A stretch of 64,000 nucleotides of DNA from assembly GCA_025964695.1 (NCBI GenBank), contig JAOPYK010000074.1, forward strand, positions 1 to 64,000. The letters are read 5' to 3'. Shown one piece after another: positions 10,576 to 18,833 of the stretch. Positions within the stretch are counted from its first letter, which is position 1. Each line of letters starts with the position of its first letter. Position numbers and translations under genes: made by a program. A model generated the notes under the pieces. That model was not told the DNA's origin, did not search any database, and worked only from the letters and a program-made list of their open reading frames with translations. Origin of the DNA: Streptosporangiaceae bacterium. Its GTDB lineage: Bacteria; Actinomycetota; Actinomycetes; Streptosporangiales; Streptosporangiaceae.

Positions 10576-10626
10576 ATCACCCCCCCGCGGCGAGCGCAGG
10601 GTATCGCTGTGGTGCCCTGCCCCAAC

Positions 10627-10722
10627 GTGTCGGTGATCGATACTGCGACCAACATCGTCATCGCCACGGTCGCCGTCGGGACCGGTCCCTTTGGGGTGAC
10701 GATCACTCCCAACGGCGCCCCG
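10627..10722 (+). pseudogene. Fragment of a YVTN beta-propeller repeat
   Basis: In a different frame from the YjbR fragment, about 32 codons read VSVIDTATNIVIATVAVGTG followed by PFGVTITPNGAP, one blade of the YVTN family of surface beta-propellers. A real propeller needs several such blades; only one is present here. It abuts the YjbR fragment, so two unrelated genes were joined and shortened. Not expected to make a functional protein. Confidence 0.55.
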
Positions 10723-10816
10723 GCCGCCGGAGGCTGCAGACTTTGCCGACCACCGAAAACTTTGCCTTGCTTCGGGACGTTATCGCCAGATGTCGTGGTT
10801 TTTTGACTTGTAGGAG

Positions 10817-12451
10817 GTGAGAACCGCACGTTCGGGGGAGCAGCTGTTGAACTGGAACCGATCATCGATTCGAGCTCGTAGGACATTGGGGTATTCCGCT
10901 GTCGCGGCAGTGGTGTGCATCGGGGTCAGTGTGCTCTTCCTGCTGTACGCGGGCAGCAAGGAGGCCGACGCGGCCCGGGTTCGGGCCACCGGGGCCTGGA
11001 GCCGTGTGGTGCCCCTCATCAGACAGGGCCCTCTCCCGTCCGTGCTGCCGGGCGGCGATGTCCAGGCGATCCAGGCCCTGGACGCGCACAGCCGGGTGGT
11101 CGCGGCGACTCGGCAACTCGTCGGCAAGCCGCCGATGGCCATGTTCCGTTCGACCAGCAGGGACGTGCGCGCCGCACGGGCGTTGTGCCCACCGGTCGGG
11201 CTGAAAGGTTGCATGACCGTCTTCTCGTACAAGGTCTATCAGCCGGATGGGATCTGGTTGCTCTATGTGGCGGTTCCGGTGGTCCCCTGGTACGGGGACT
11301 CCGCAGCGGTGTTCATGGCGATCGGTGTGTCCCTGCTGATGACCGCGATGGTGGCCGCCGGGACTTTCCGCGTGGTCGACAAGGACCTGACTGCGGTGGA
11401 CGCCATCCGCACAGAACTGGCGGAGATCACCGCCACCGGCCTGGATCGCCGGGTTCCGGTGCCCAGCAACAATCAGGATGAGATCAAACTTCTGGCCGAA
11501 ACGGTGAACGACACTCTGGACCGCCTCGAGGGCGCCTACCAGCAGCTGCGGCGCTTCACCTCGGACGCCTCCCACGACCTGCGCAGCCCGATCACCGCCA
11601 TGCGGGCTCAGTTGGAGGAGGCGCGGTTGTACCCGCAGGACACTGACTGGCCGAAGATGAACGAGGCGGTGCTCGCCGGGGTCACCCGGCTGCAGGCGAT
11701 CGTGACCGATCTGCTGACCCTGGCCCGGTTGGACGCCCGCGCCCCCCTCACCCGCGAGGCGACCGATCTGGGCCGGTTGGTCGGCGCCGAGTTGGACCGC
11801 CGGACCTTCGGGATGGAGATCGTCAAGGATCTACGCCAGAACGTCTTCGTCGACTGCGACCCGCTGCGGATCACCCGGGTGCTGGTCAACCTGCTCGACA
11901 ACGCCGAACGCCACGCCACCTCAAAGATCACCGTAATCGTGAGAGCGGACGGGCCGACCGCGGTCCTGGAGGTCATTGACGACGGCGCCGGAATCGCCCC
12001 CGAACACCGCGAGATGGTCTTCGACCGCTTCACCCGGCTGGAGGCCTCACGCGACCGGGATGCCGGCGGAACCGGGTTGGGGCTGGCGATCGCACGGGAG
12101 ATCGCCGAAGCACACGGGGGCATGTTGACCATCCAGGAAAGCGAACGCGGAGCACGCTTCGTCATGCGCCTCCCCGTGTGCGATCCCGCTTCGGACCGTT
12201 GGCCCACGTCGTCTTCTGAGACACGAACGCAGACGCAGGCGGCGGGGATGCTCGCCCGGGACCACGTGCCAGGTGGAGCTGGACGGTTCCGGACTTGCGC
12301 GGGGCGGGGCCTCGTAGCCTGGGCTGGCGGACGGGCTGCTGGCAGCCTGCCCGGAATTGGCCGTCGTGAGGCCCCGCGAGGGGTCCCCGTGCAAGTCGGG
12401 AATCGGCCAGCGGCACCGCCCGGACGTTCCGGCCCGGCCATCGTCCTGTGA
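10817..12451 (+). CDS. Orphan sensor histidine kinase (HAMP, HisKA, HATPase) with abnormal tail
   Basis: Membrane sensor kinase: helix 1 at about residues 23-46, an external domain of about 115 residues, helix 2 at about 163-185, HAMP, then the H-box SDASHDLRSPIT (phospho-acceptor His253), N-box LVNLLDNAE (Asn358, Asn362), G1 DDGAGI (389-392) and G2 GGTGLGL (417-423). The kinase fold ends near residue 453, but the frame runs 91 more residues of arginine/glycine/proline-rich sequence that covers a strong hairpin at 12292, so the natural stop may be lost. No response regulator lies beside it, unlike most such kinases. GTG at 10817 overlaps its own AGGAGG; TTG at 10847 with GGGGGAG six bases ahead is a good alternative start. 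Confidence 0.85.
   Translation: MRTARSGEQLLNWNRSSIRARRTLGYSAVAAVVCIGVSVLFLLYAGSKEADAARVRATGAWSRVVPLIRQGPLPSVLPGGDVQAIQALDAHSRVVAATRQLVGKPPMAMFRSTSRDVRAARALCPPVGLKGCMTVFSYKVYQPDGIWLLYVAVPVVPWYGDSAAVFMAIGVSLLMTAMVAAGTFRVVDKDLTAVDAIRTELAEITATGLDRRVPVPSNNQDEIKLLAETVNDTLDRLEGAYQQLRRFTSDASHDLRSPITAMRAQLEEARLYPQDTDWPKMNEAVLAGVTRLQAIVTDLLTLARLDARAPLTREATDLGRLVGAELDRRTFGMEIVKDLRQNVFVDCDPLRITRVLVNLLDNAERHATSKITVIVRADGPTAVLEVIDDGAGIAPEHREMVFDRFTRLEASRDRDAGGTGLGLAIAREIAEAHGGMLTIQESERGARFVMRLPVCDPASDRWPTSSSETRTQTQAAGMLARDHVPGGAGRFRTCAGRGLVAWAGGRAAGSLPGIGRREAPRGVPVQVGNRPAAPPGRSGPAIVL
12292..12397. other. Long nested inverted repeat (rod-like hairpin)
   Basis: Bases 12292-12313 pair with 12368-12397: 7 pairs (GACTTGC/GCAAGTC), 6 pairs, an 8-base bulge at 12377-12384, then 9 pairs (CGGGGCCTC/GAGGCCCCG), 22 pairs in total with one G-U. 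An inner hairpin lies at 12332-12353. It sits in the unlikely C-terminal tail of the histidine kinase frame. It could end transcription of the kinase, be a structured RNA, or be a mobile palindromic element. No U-run follows. Confidence 0.6.
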
Positions 12452-12866
12452 TCTTTCGGAGTCGCTGCGGTCCCGATCCTCGTCCGGGCCAGCCGACCGG
12501 GTGCTTGCCTGTCTGGCGCGGGAACGTCAGTGGGAGCGCCGGGCAGGCGCCGTGTCGGCGGCGTGTGCGGCCCGGTTTGCGGGCCGCCCTGAAGACGACA
12601 GAAAGTTTGCACGGAGACGGACGATGCCTGGCGGTAGCAGCTTCTTGAGGGGACCGTCGAGGCTAGGGCTGGGCAGCTCCACGGCTTTACCGCACCTGTT
12701 GGTCCGGGTCCGTGTCGGGCCATGCCAAGGGCCTATCGGCCGGATCCAAACAGGCGGGGCTCCGCCCCGCCCGCTTCGTTGAGGCAGCGCACGGCCCATG
12801 GCGTCAATCACGCTTATGTAGGGGTTTGGGCGGTGCCCTGTCCGGGTGGGGGTTGGGCAAGGCCCC
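12452..12866. other. Gene-free stretch with three hairpins
   Basis: No reading frame here looks like protein. It holds further inverted repeats: 12507-12548 (GCCTG/CAGGC plus GGCGC/GCGCC), 12567-12587 (GCGGCCCG/CGGGCCGC, 5-base loop) and 12753-12771. Together with the repeat at 12292 this gives about 480 bases rich in strong hairpins. I recognise no Rfam class by eye. Confidence 0.5.
12753..12771. terminator. GC-rich hairpin, candidate terminator
   Basis: Perfect 8-bp stem GGCGGGGC / GCCCCGCC with loop TCC. No T-run follows on either strand. It lies 95 bases past the end of the minus-strand aldehyde dehydrogenase gene and may end its transcript. Confidence 0.45.
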
Positions 12867-14318
12867 TTAAGTCTCGATCAAGCAGGACTTCTCGCGGGTG
12901 TTGGCCAGGACGGAGTCGTGGCCGTAGCCGCTGTCCTTCATGCCCTCGAACGGCAGGCCAGGGGGCATCTTGCGGTAGGTGTTGATCCAGATGGTGCCCG
13001 CCTCCAGGTCACGGAACATCCGCTGTCCCCGGCCGAGGTCGGAGGTCCACACTCCGGCGGCCAGCCCGTAGGTCGAGTCGTTGGCGAGCGCCACGGCCTC
13101 CTCCTCGGTGTCGAAGGGGATGGCCACCGCGACGGGCCCGAAGATCTCCTCCTGGCACACCCGCAGTGAGTTGTCGCTGGTGGTGAAGAGCGTCGGCTCC
13201 ACCCAGTAGCCGCCCGCGTAGGCACCGTCGACGAGTTCGGCGCCGAAGCGGCCGCCGAACACCAGTTCCGCGCCCTCCTTGGCGGCGATCTCCAAATACG
13301 AGGTGACCCGCTCGTACTGCTCCTGGGAGACGATCGGGCCCATCGTGGTCTCCATGGACAGCGGCTCACCGAGCCGGATGCCCTTGGCGATCGCGGTGAT
13401 CCGCTCGATCATCTCGTCGAACACCGGTCGCTGGATGAGGATCCGGGAGCCGGCGACGCAGACCTGACCCGCGTTGGCGGTGAAGATGCTCATCGTCGAG
13501 ACGCCCTTGGCCGCCGCGTCGAGATCGGCGTCGGCGAAGACGATGTTGGGGGACTTGCCGCCCAGTTCGAAGCCCATCGGCTTGAGCGCGTCCGTGCTGG
13601 CCCGAGTGATGATCTTGGCGGTCTCGGTGGAGCCGGTCATGGTGATCTTGTTGACGCCCCGATGGCGGACCAGGGCGTCCCCGGCCTCTTCCCCCAGGCC
13701 GGACACGATGTTGAGGGTGCCCGCGGGCAGCACGTCCTTCAGCAGCTCGCCGAGGCGGAGCGTGGAGACGGTCGCCTGCTCGGCGGGCTTCATGATGACC
13801 GTGTTGCCGGCCGCCAGCGCGAACGCCGCCTTGGCGGAGAACGTTGAGATCGGTGAGTTCCACGGGATGATGCCCAGCACCACGCCGTACGGCTCGCGCC
13901 GGGTGAAGCCCATCGAGTTCGGGCCGACGATCACGCTCTTGCCCACGACGGCCGCTCCGCACTCGGCGGCGGCCATGTGCCACAGATAGGTCATGCCCGG
14001 CACGTCGCGTTTGGCAGTCTCGCTGAGGATCCGGCCGTTGTCGCGGGTCTCGATCTCGGCCAGCTCTTTGGCGTTGTGCGCGAAGACGTCTGCGACCTTG
14101 CGCAGGAAGTGCGCCCGTCCCGCGGCCGGCATCGCCGACCAGGCAGGAAAGGCCTTGCGGGCCGCCCGCACCGCGGCCTCGGCGTCCTCGGCCGTGCTGC
14201 GCGGGATCTTCGCCCACACCTCGCCGGTGGCCGGATTCACCGAGTCGAGCTTGCCGCCGCCGGACGCCGGCCGCAGTTCGCCGCCGATCAGATTGGAGAA
14301 CTCCCGCACCTCTGCCAT
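12867..14318 (-). CDS. NAD(P)-dependent aldehyde dehydrogenase
   Basis: Aldehyde dehydrogenase superfamily protein of 483 residues. Catalytic parts are complete: IPWNSP (Asn154), the base in FELGGKSP (Glu251) and the nucleophile in ANAGQVCVAGSR (Cys287). It resembles the betaine/gamma-aminobutyraldehyde class, but substrate cannot be fixed from sequence. The start is ATG 14318, with GAAGGGA five bases ahead; the frame is open 16 codons further. Four 13-bp iterations lie just upstream in the probable promoter region. Confidence 0.93.
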   Translation of the reverse strand: MAEVREFSNLIGGELRPASGGGKLDSVNPATGEVWAKIPRSTAEDAEAAVRAARKAFPAWSAMPAAGRAHFLRKVADVFAHNAKELAEIETRDNGRILSETAKRDVPGMTYLWHMAAAECGAAVVGKSVIVGPNSMGFTRREPYGVVLGIIPWNSPISTFSAKAAFALAAGNTVIMKPAEQATVSTLRLGELLKDVLPAGTLNIVSGLGEEAGDALVRHRGVNKITMTGSTETAKIITRASTDALKPMGFELGGKSPNIVFADADLDAAAKGVSTMSIFTANAGQVCVAGSRILIQRPVFDEMIERITAIAKGIRLGEPLSMETTMGPIVSQEQYERVTSYLEIAAKEGAELVFGGRFGAELVDGAYAGGYWVEPTLFTTSDNSLRVCQEEIFGPVAVAIPFDTEEEAVALANDSTYGLAAGVWTSDLGRGQRMFRDLEAGTIWINTYRKMPPGLPFEGMKDSGYGHDSVLANTREKSCLIET

Positions 14319-14352
14319 CGCCGTCCCTTCACGGTACTGCCCGGTCACGCCG

Positions 14353-14404
14353 TACGGCCTCGCCATACGCGCTCGCCATACGTTTTAGCCGTACGCTCTC
14401 GCCG
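14353..14404. repeat. 13-bp tandem iteration upstream of aldehyde dehydrogenase gene
   Basis: Four consecutive 13-bp units, each starting TACG (14353, 14366, 14379, 14392), for example TACGCTCTCGCCG; a looser fifth begins at 14405. They lie 35-86 bases before the ATG of the minus-strand gene, so they may act as repeated binding sites or be only slippage products. Confidence 0.7.
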
Positions 14405-14477
14405 TACGACGCCCAAGCGTACGCTTGCTCAGGGAATGAACGGAACCCGGGTGCGGGCCGACGGCCCCGGATGCGGC

Positions 14478-14512
14478 GATCATGCGGCCGATCCACGATC
14501 GGCCGCATGATC
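14478..14512 (-). terminator. Long inverted repeat after the lipoprotein gene
   Basis: A perfect 15-bp inverted repeat GATCATGCGGCCGAT / ATCGGCCGCATGATC with a 5-base loop, about 30 bases past the stop of the minus-strand lipoprotein gene. Likely a rho-independent-type terminator without a U-tract, as is common in high-GC actinobacteria. The right arm is followed by a second short copy of CGCATGATCAC. Confidence 0.7.
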
Positions 14513-14542
14513 ACCGCATGATCACAGGGCCCCGGCAGGGCA

Positions 14543-15118
14543 TCAGTCGGCAGTCCGGGTGAAGTTGACGACCCGGTAGCCGGAGGACGGGTAGGGGTCC
14601 ACGTCGAAGCCGGTGGAGCCGCCCTCGTAGCGGTGGTAGCAGAAGAATGCGTGCCCGGATCCGGACTGGGGGGTGCACTCGTCGATCGGGGTCTCGACAT
14701 AACGCACGGCGAACATCTTGCCGACGGTGTTGGGTCCTGCCGCCCGCAGCGCCGCCTGGCGGTCGCCGCGCCGCCAGGCGTCGACGAGGTAGGTCGCGGC
14801 CTCGTTGGGCGTGGCGAACCTCTTGACCGGCACGCCGTCCGGCTGCGTGCCGGGCGTGCCGGGCGTGCCGGGCTTTGCGCCCGGGGAATGGACGCTCTTC
14901 GAGGGGCCGGATGCCGGGCCACCGGGAGACGGAGTGACCGTGCCGCCGGCGCCGGGGGAGGCGGTCTCCGTCGTGGGCCCCGCCGGGGTGCTCCCCGCCG
15001 CGCCCGCCGTGGGGCCGTTCTGGCAACCGGTCAGCAGGGTCAGACCGGCGGCGGCGGCGACAGCGGCCACCGCCAGCGAACGCGAACGCATCATGGGTGG
15101 TTTCGGCCTCTCACTCAC
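14543..15118 (-). CDS. Secreted lipoprotein of unknown function
   Basis: A 191-residue protein with a lipoprotein signal: hydrophobic stretch LAVAAVAAAAGLTLLTGC, where the lipobox LLTGC gives the lipidated cysteine at residue 32. A linker rich in glycine, proline and threonine (about 33-95, including GTPGTPGT) leads to a C-terminal domain of about 95 residues with VKRFATPNEAATYLVDAWRRGDRQAA and two cysteines that could form a disulfide. I do not recognise the domain. GTG start with GAAGGGA seven bases ahead; an internal ATG pair at 15094/15091 is possible. Confidence 0.8.
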   Translation of the reverse strand: MSERPKPPMMRSRSLAVAAVAAAAGLTLLTGCQNGPTAGAAGSTPAGPTTETASPGAGGTVTPSPGGPASGPSKSVHSPGAKPGTPGTPGTQPDGVPVKRFATPNEAATYLVDAWRRGDRQAALRAAGPNTVGKMFAVRYVETPIDECTPQSGSGHAFFCYHRYEGGSTGFDVDPYPSSGYRVVNFTRTAD

Positions 15119-15183
15119 GGTCCCGTCCCTTCTGGGAGGGTCGCTAAGTGAGATGCGGCCGGCCCCGGGCCGGTTCGCCCGGA

Positions 15184-16242
15184 TCAGCCCAGGATCTCGT
15201 CCAGGTCATAGGCGACCGGTACCTCCAGCTGCTCGTAGCCGCAGGATTGAGGCGTACGATCCGTACGCCAGCGGCGGAAACGCGCGGTGTGCCGGAACCG
15301 GTTGCCCTCCATGCTCTCGTAGGCGACCTCGCAGACCAGCTCGGGGCGCAGCGCCACCCAGGACAGGTCCTTCTTCCCGGTCCAGCGGGACACCGCGCCG
15401 GGCATCCGGTCGGTGGTGGCACCCGACTGCTCGGCCCAGGCACCCCAGGGATGCTCGCTGAGATCCTCGGTGCGGTAGGGCTCCAGCTCCGCCACCAGTT
15501 CCGCCCTGCGCGCCATCGGGAACGACGCCGCGACCCCCACGTGCTGCAGGCCGCTCTCGCCGTACAGCCCGAGCAGCAGCGAGCCGACGATGGGGCCGCT
15601 CTTGTGCCAGCGGAACCCGGCGACCACGCAGTCCGCGGTGCGCTCATGCTTGACCTTGAACATGATGCGTTTGTCGGGCTGGTAGGGGATCGCCCGGGGC
15701 TTGACGATCACTCCGTCGAGACCGGCGCCCTCGAACTCCTCGAACCACTGCTGCGCCAGCTCGTAGGAGTCCGTGACGGGCGTGACGTGGATCGGTGCCG
15801 CCGCCTTGGCCAGCGCCGATGTGAGGCGCTCCCGGCGCTCTCCGAACGGCAACTCCATCAATGACTCGTCGCCCAGGGCGAGCAGGTCGAACGCCACGAA
15901 CGACGCCGGGGTCCGCTCGGCCAGCAGCGCGATCCGTGAGGCGGCCGGATGGATGCGCTGCTGCAGTGCCTCGAAGTCGAGTACGGACCCGGTACGCAGC
16001 ACGATCTCACCGTCGACGACGCAGCGCTCCGGCAGTTCCCGGCGCGCGGCCGCCACCAGCTCGGGAAAGTATCGGGTCAGCGGCCTCTCGCCGCGGCTGG
16101 ACAGCTCGACCTCGTCGCCGTCCCGGAAAATGATGCAGCGGAAGCCATCCCATTTGGGCTCGTACAGCAGATCGCCCTCGGGCATGGTCTTGACCGCCTT
16201 GGCCAGCATCGGCGCCAGTGGCGGACTGATCGGCAGCTCCAT
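15184..16242 (-). CDS. ligC: ATP-dependent DNA ligase, LigC type
   Basis: Seals DNA nicks using ATP. Nucleotidyltransferase motif I is KWDGFR (Lys30 takes AMP), with SRGERPLTRYFPE, DGEIVL, DGVIVK and MFKVKHERTADCVV following, then an OB-fold domain. At 352 residues it lacks polymerase or nuclease domains, matching mycobacterial LigC, a backup ligase linked to stationary-phase repair. ATG 16242 is taken because family similarity begins there; 20 more codons are open upstream. No ku gene is beside it. It is divergent from the reductase at 16329. Confidence 0.93.
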   Translation of the reverse strand: MELPISPPLAPMLAKAVKTMPEGDLLYEPKWDGFRCIIFRDGDEVELSSRGERPLTRYFPELVAAARRELPERCVVDGEIVLRTGSVLDFEALQQRIHPAASRIALLAERTPASFVAFDLLALGDESLMELPFGERRERLTSALAKAAAPIHVTPVTDSYELAQQWFEEFEGAGLDGVIVKPRAIPYQPDKRIMFKVKHERTADCVVAGFRWHKSGPIVGSLLLGLYGESGLQHVGVAASFPMARRAELVAELEPYRTEDLSEHPWGAWAEQSGATTDRMPGAVSRWTGKKDLSWVALRPELVCEVAYESMEGNRFRHTARFRRWRTDRTPQSCGYEQLEVPVAYDLDEILG

Positions 16243-16328
16243 GGGCTCATTCTGCCCCTCCGGGCGCCGTGACCTCACCCGGCAGCCGCCACAAATGTGC
16301 ACGCGGCCTGCGCGGATAATGTCTGATC

Positions 16329-17075
16329 ATGCGCCGACTCTTGCCCGAACCCGCCGTCGACCTCGACCCGTTCGAGGCGTACGGGGACGTCCCCGCAGGC
16401 CGGGAGGGCCCGTGGCTCCGCGTCGGCATGGTGATGAGCGCCGATGGATCGGTCACCGACGAGCACGCCTGGACCGACGGGCTGGGCGGCGACGCGGATT
16501 TCCGGGTGTTCCGGACCCTCCGCGCCCTGGCGGACGGGATCATGGTCGGCGCCGCCACGGTCCGTACCGGCCGGATCGGCCCGCACCGGCTCCGGCCGGA
16601 CCTTCGGGCCCGCCGGGAGGCGATCGGCAAGCCGGCCCCCGCCCCGATGATCGTGGTCAGCAGATCACTGGAGCTGGACTGGGCGCTGCCGCTGTTCACG
16701 GCGGGTGAGTCCATCGTGGTGACGTCGGCGGCGGCGCTGGAGACCACCCGCGTACCGGCACACGTCCAGGTGCTGGCGGCCGGCCAGGACACCGTGGATC
16801 TCACCCAGGCGGTACGTGACCTGCGGGAACGTTTCGGCCTTGCGCATCTGCTGTGCGAGGGCGGCCCGGTCCTCACGACGTCGGTCATCGCGGCCGGGCT
16901 GGCCGACGAACTCTGCCTGAATCTCGCTCCGACCCTGATCGGCCGCGGCCATCACACTCGCCTGCTGGGCGATCTGCCCACCCGGGCTGATCTGGAGCCG
17001 ACGTCCGTCTATGTGGACGAGGGCGTCCTCTTCCTACGCTACGCGCTGCCGCACCGCTCTCAGCGCCTCTCGTAG
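16329..17075 (+). CDS. RibD C-terminal/dihydrofolate-reductase-like pyrimidine reductase
   Basis: Protein of 248 residues with the RibD_C fold: WLRVGMVMSADGSVTD near the start, ADGIMVGAATVRTGR in the NADPH-binding region and LLCEGGPVLTTSVIAAGLADEL. In riboflavin synthesis this domain reduces the ribosyl side chain, but stand-alone actinobacterial copies have unproven roles. ATG start; 86 bases from the divergent ligC. The last codons lie in a 12-bp iteration (AGCGCCTCTCGT twice, from 17062). Confidence 0.85.
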   Translation: MRRLLPEPAVDLDPFEAYGDVPAGREGPWLRVGMVMSADGSVTDEHAWTDGLGGDADFRVFRTLRALADGIMVGAATVRTGRIGPHRLRPDLRARREAIGKPAPAPMIVVSRSLELDWALPLFTAGESIVVTSAAALETTRVPAHVQVLAAGQDTVDLTQAVRDLRERFGLAHLLCEGGPVLTTSVIAAGLADELCLNLAPTLIGRGHHTRLLGDLPTRADLEPTSVYVDEGVLFLRYALPHRSQRLS

Positions 17076-17119
17076 CGCCTCTCGTAGCGCAGGAAGGGAC
17101 CCTCTTCCCCGGCCGGCCC

Positions 17120-17404
17120 TCAGGCCTCCGGCTCGGCGAGGACGAAGGTCACATCGCCCTGCTCATCGAAGGTGGCGTCGAGGGTGGAGTTCTCCAGGAC
17201 CGTCGCGGCGGTCGGCTCCAGGTAGACCTTCGCGCCCTCGGCCTCCACCGTTTCGTCCCCCTCTTCCGGGCCGGGCGTCACGGAGAGGCCCAGGGAGCTT
17301 CCGTCGTCCTGAGCCGCGATGCGGATGCCGGTGTCCGGCGGCAGCTGCGGCTGCTCGGTCACGGAACGGATCACTTGAACTGCACTGTCGGTCAGTGTGA
17401 GCAT
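17120..17404 (-). CDS. HesB/IscA-like protein without cysteines
   Basis: A 94-residue acidic protein that fits the HesB-like fold: MLTLTDSAVQVIRSVTEQ, then GIRIAAQDDGSSLGLSVTPGPEEGD and AKVYLEPTAATVLENSTLDA. IscA-type carriers bind iron or clusters through three cysteines; none is present here, so cluster binding in the usual way is ruled out. Cysteine-free relatives are common in actinobacteria and their role is unknown. Convergent with the reductase gene. Confidence 0.75.
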   Translation of the reverse strand: MLTLTDSAVQVIRSVTEQPQLPPDTGIRIAAQDDGSSLGLSVTPGPEEGDETVEAEGAKVYLEPTAATVLENSTLDATFDEQGDVTFVLAEPEA

Positions 17405-17616
17405 GTCAACTCCTCACTCGAGGTGCTCGGACCCTGCCCCTCCCCCGCGATGTACGGGGCTAAACGGCCCGCCCCTAACTCAAGAGGTCCCAGGCCCGGG
17501 GAAAGCGCAGCTGGAGGGGTGAAGCCGGGGAAACCCGATCAGGCAGGAGCGCAACTGGCCGCCTGAGGCCAGTGTCATCACTTGATCATGACAACCTAGA
17601 AGAGGATCTTCAAACT

Positions 17617-17634
17617 CGATGACCCAAGTCATCG
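17617..17634. promoter_or_regulatory. Inverted repeat upstream of secreted protein gene
   Basis: Perfect 7-bp arms CGATGAC / GTCATCG with spacer CCAA, ending 26 bases before the GTG of the peptidoglycan-binding protein. It may be an operator or a leader hairpin. Confidence 0.5.
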
Positions 17635-17659
17635 ATCCCGTTCGCTCGAGGGGAGCATC

Positions 17660-18712
17660 GTGGTCACGCCACGTCGACGTTCTGCTTTCAGCCTTGCCCT
17701 TGGCCTGCTCACCCCCCTGACCCTCGTCTTCTCGCTGGCGCCCCCGGCGCACGCGGCCGTTGGCTCGACCTTTGCGCAGTCGGTAAATGAGGCGGTCGTT
17801 TCGGTTGCTCCTTCCTACTCGTACAAGTCCAGCCACGTCGAAACCTCTGTTTCGGAACTCGACCCGGCGCAGCAGTCGACCGTGGACACCGCGGTCTTCG
17901 CCGCCGGCGACAAGATCCTCGGAGTCCAGCGGGTGGTAGGAGCCTCCCGCCAGGTTTCGCCCGCCACGGTCGCCGGGAACGCGCGGGTGCTGTCGCGCGC
18001 ATCGGTACGCCGCTCGGGAGCGGGTGCCCGGCCGGTCATCGTCACGTCCACCGCGGACGAATGGGGGCCGGGCCTGACCGTTGCCTCATGGACGGAGCGG
18101 AGCGGGGTCAACTACCAGGTGGTCTCCCGGGACGCCGTGGGAGCGGCGGACCTGCTGAAGATCGCCCAGGCGCTGCCGACGGACTCCTCGACGGTCAGTG
18201 GGGCGACCGCGTCGCGCATCGCCAAGGCCAAGCCGCCGGTCGCCGCCGACGTGGACGGCATCGTCAAGGGATCCCAGACCCCGGGGCCGGCACAGCGCTC
18301 CACCTCGAACTACACCGTTGACGGATCGGGAACGGTCACCGACGACTGGGCCAATGAAGCCACTCTCTGTGCGGGATGCACCTACTCCAATGGCAATTAC
18401 ACGGGCATGTGGCAGCTCGTGCTCTACGCCGACAAGAAGCTCTCCTGGTCGAGCATCGACTGCTCGTTCGGCAGTGGCACCGCCTCGGCCACCCGTTCCT
18501 GGCAGACTTCCGAGGGGCTGGGCAGCGACGGAGTCGTGGGAACCAACACCAGGGGCCGGGCCGACAATTATCTCAGCGGGAACTCTTCCGTCACTTATTG
18601 GGGGACGTACGACGCCATCAGCTTCACCCGCAGCACCTCCAGCTATTACTACTACTACGGCGGGACGCGGCTGAGTTACAGCTTCGCGCCCGGGAGGATC
18701 TCGCCCTGCTGA
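17660..18712 (+). CDS. Secreted peptidoglycan-binding-domain protein
   Basis: A 350-residue exported protein. A Sec signal peptide (RRRSAFSLALGLL..., cleavage near AHAA, about residue 32) leads to a region of unknown fold, then a domain with W..LVLYADKKLSWSSIDCSFGSGTASATRSWQ and LGSDGVVGTNTRGRA, the pattern of peptidoglycan-binding domain 1. Paired cysteines (CAGC, then one in the domain, one at the end) suggest disulfides. The C-terminus is tyrosine-rich (SSYYYYYGGTRLSYSF). GTG start after GAGGGGAG. A cell-wall or spore-surface role is inferred. Confidence 0.8.
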   Translation: MVTPRRRSAFSLALGLLTPLTLVFSLAPPAHAAVGSTFAQSVNEAVVSVAPSYSYKSSHVETSVSELDPAQQSTVDTAVFAAGDKILGVQRVVGASRQVSPATVAGNARVLSRASVRRSGAGARPVIVTSTADEWGPGLTVASWTERSGVNYQVVSRDAVGAADLLKIAQALPTDSSTVSGATASRIAKAKPPVAADVDGIVKGSQTPGPAQRSTSNYTVDGSGTVTDDWANEATLCAGCTYSNGNYTGMWQLVLYADKKLSWSSIDCSFGSGTASATRSWQTSEGLGSDGVVGTNTRGRADNYLSGNSSVTYWGTYDAISFTRSTSSYYYYYGGTRLSYSFAPGRISPC

Positions 18713-18720
18713 TCGTGTGT

Positions 18721-18761
18721 GCGTCCGCCCCCGGGAACGGCCGGTTCCCGGGGGCGGACGC
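18721..18761 (+). terminator. Perfect 18-bp hairpin terminator
   Basis: Arms 18721-18738 and 18744-18761 (GCGTCCGCCCCCGGGAAC and its exact complement) around a 5-base loop, 9 bases after the stop of the secreted protein gene. No U-run, typical of high-GC terminators. Confidence 0.85.
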
Positions 18762-18833
18762 TCGTCCGGGCGGCGGCAACCATCCGAATGCCGCCGGCGT
18801 GTGTAGTGGGACATGTGTTGCGAGGGAGGCTAT

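Noticed and set aside
12241-12480. Cobalamin riboswitch or group II intron in the structured region
   Set aside because: I could not find the conserved boxes of either class; the pairing is that of a simple rod.
12527-12811. Minus-strand frame in the gap after the histidine kinase
   Set aside because: Composition is not protein-like and the region is dominated by inverted repeats.
14543-14718. Possible CRISPR-like spacing in repeats around 14353-14512
   Set aside because: Units are contiguous and degenerate with no spacers, and no cas genes are present.
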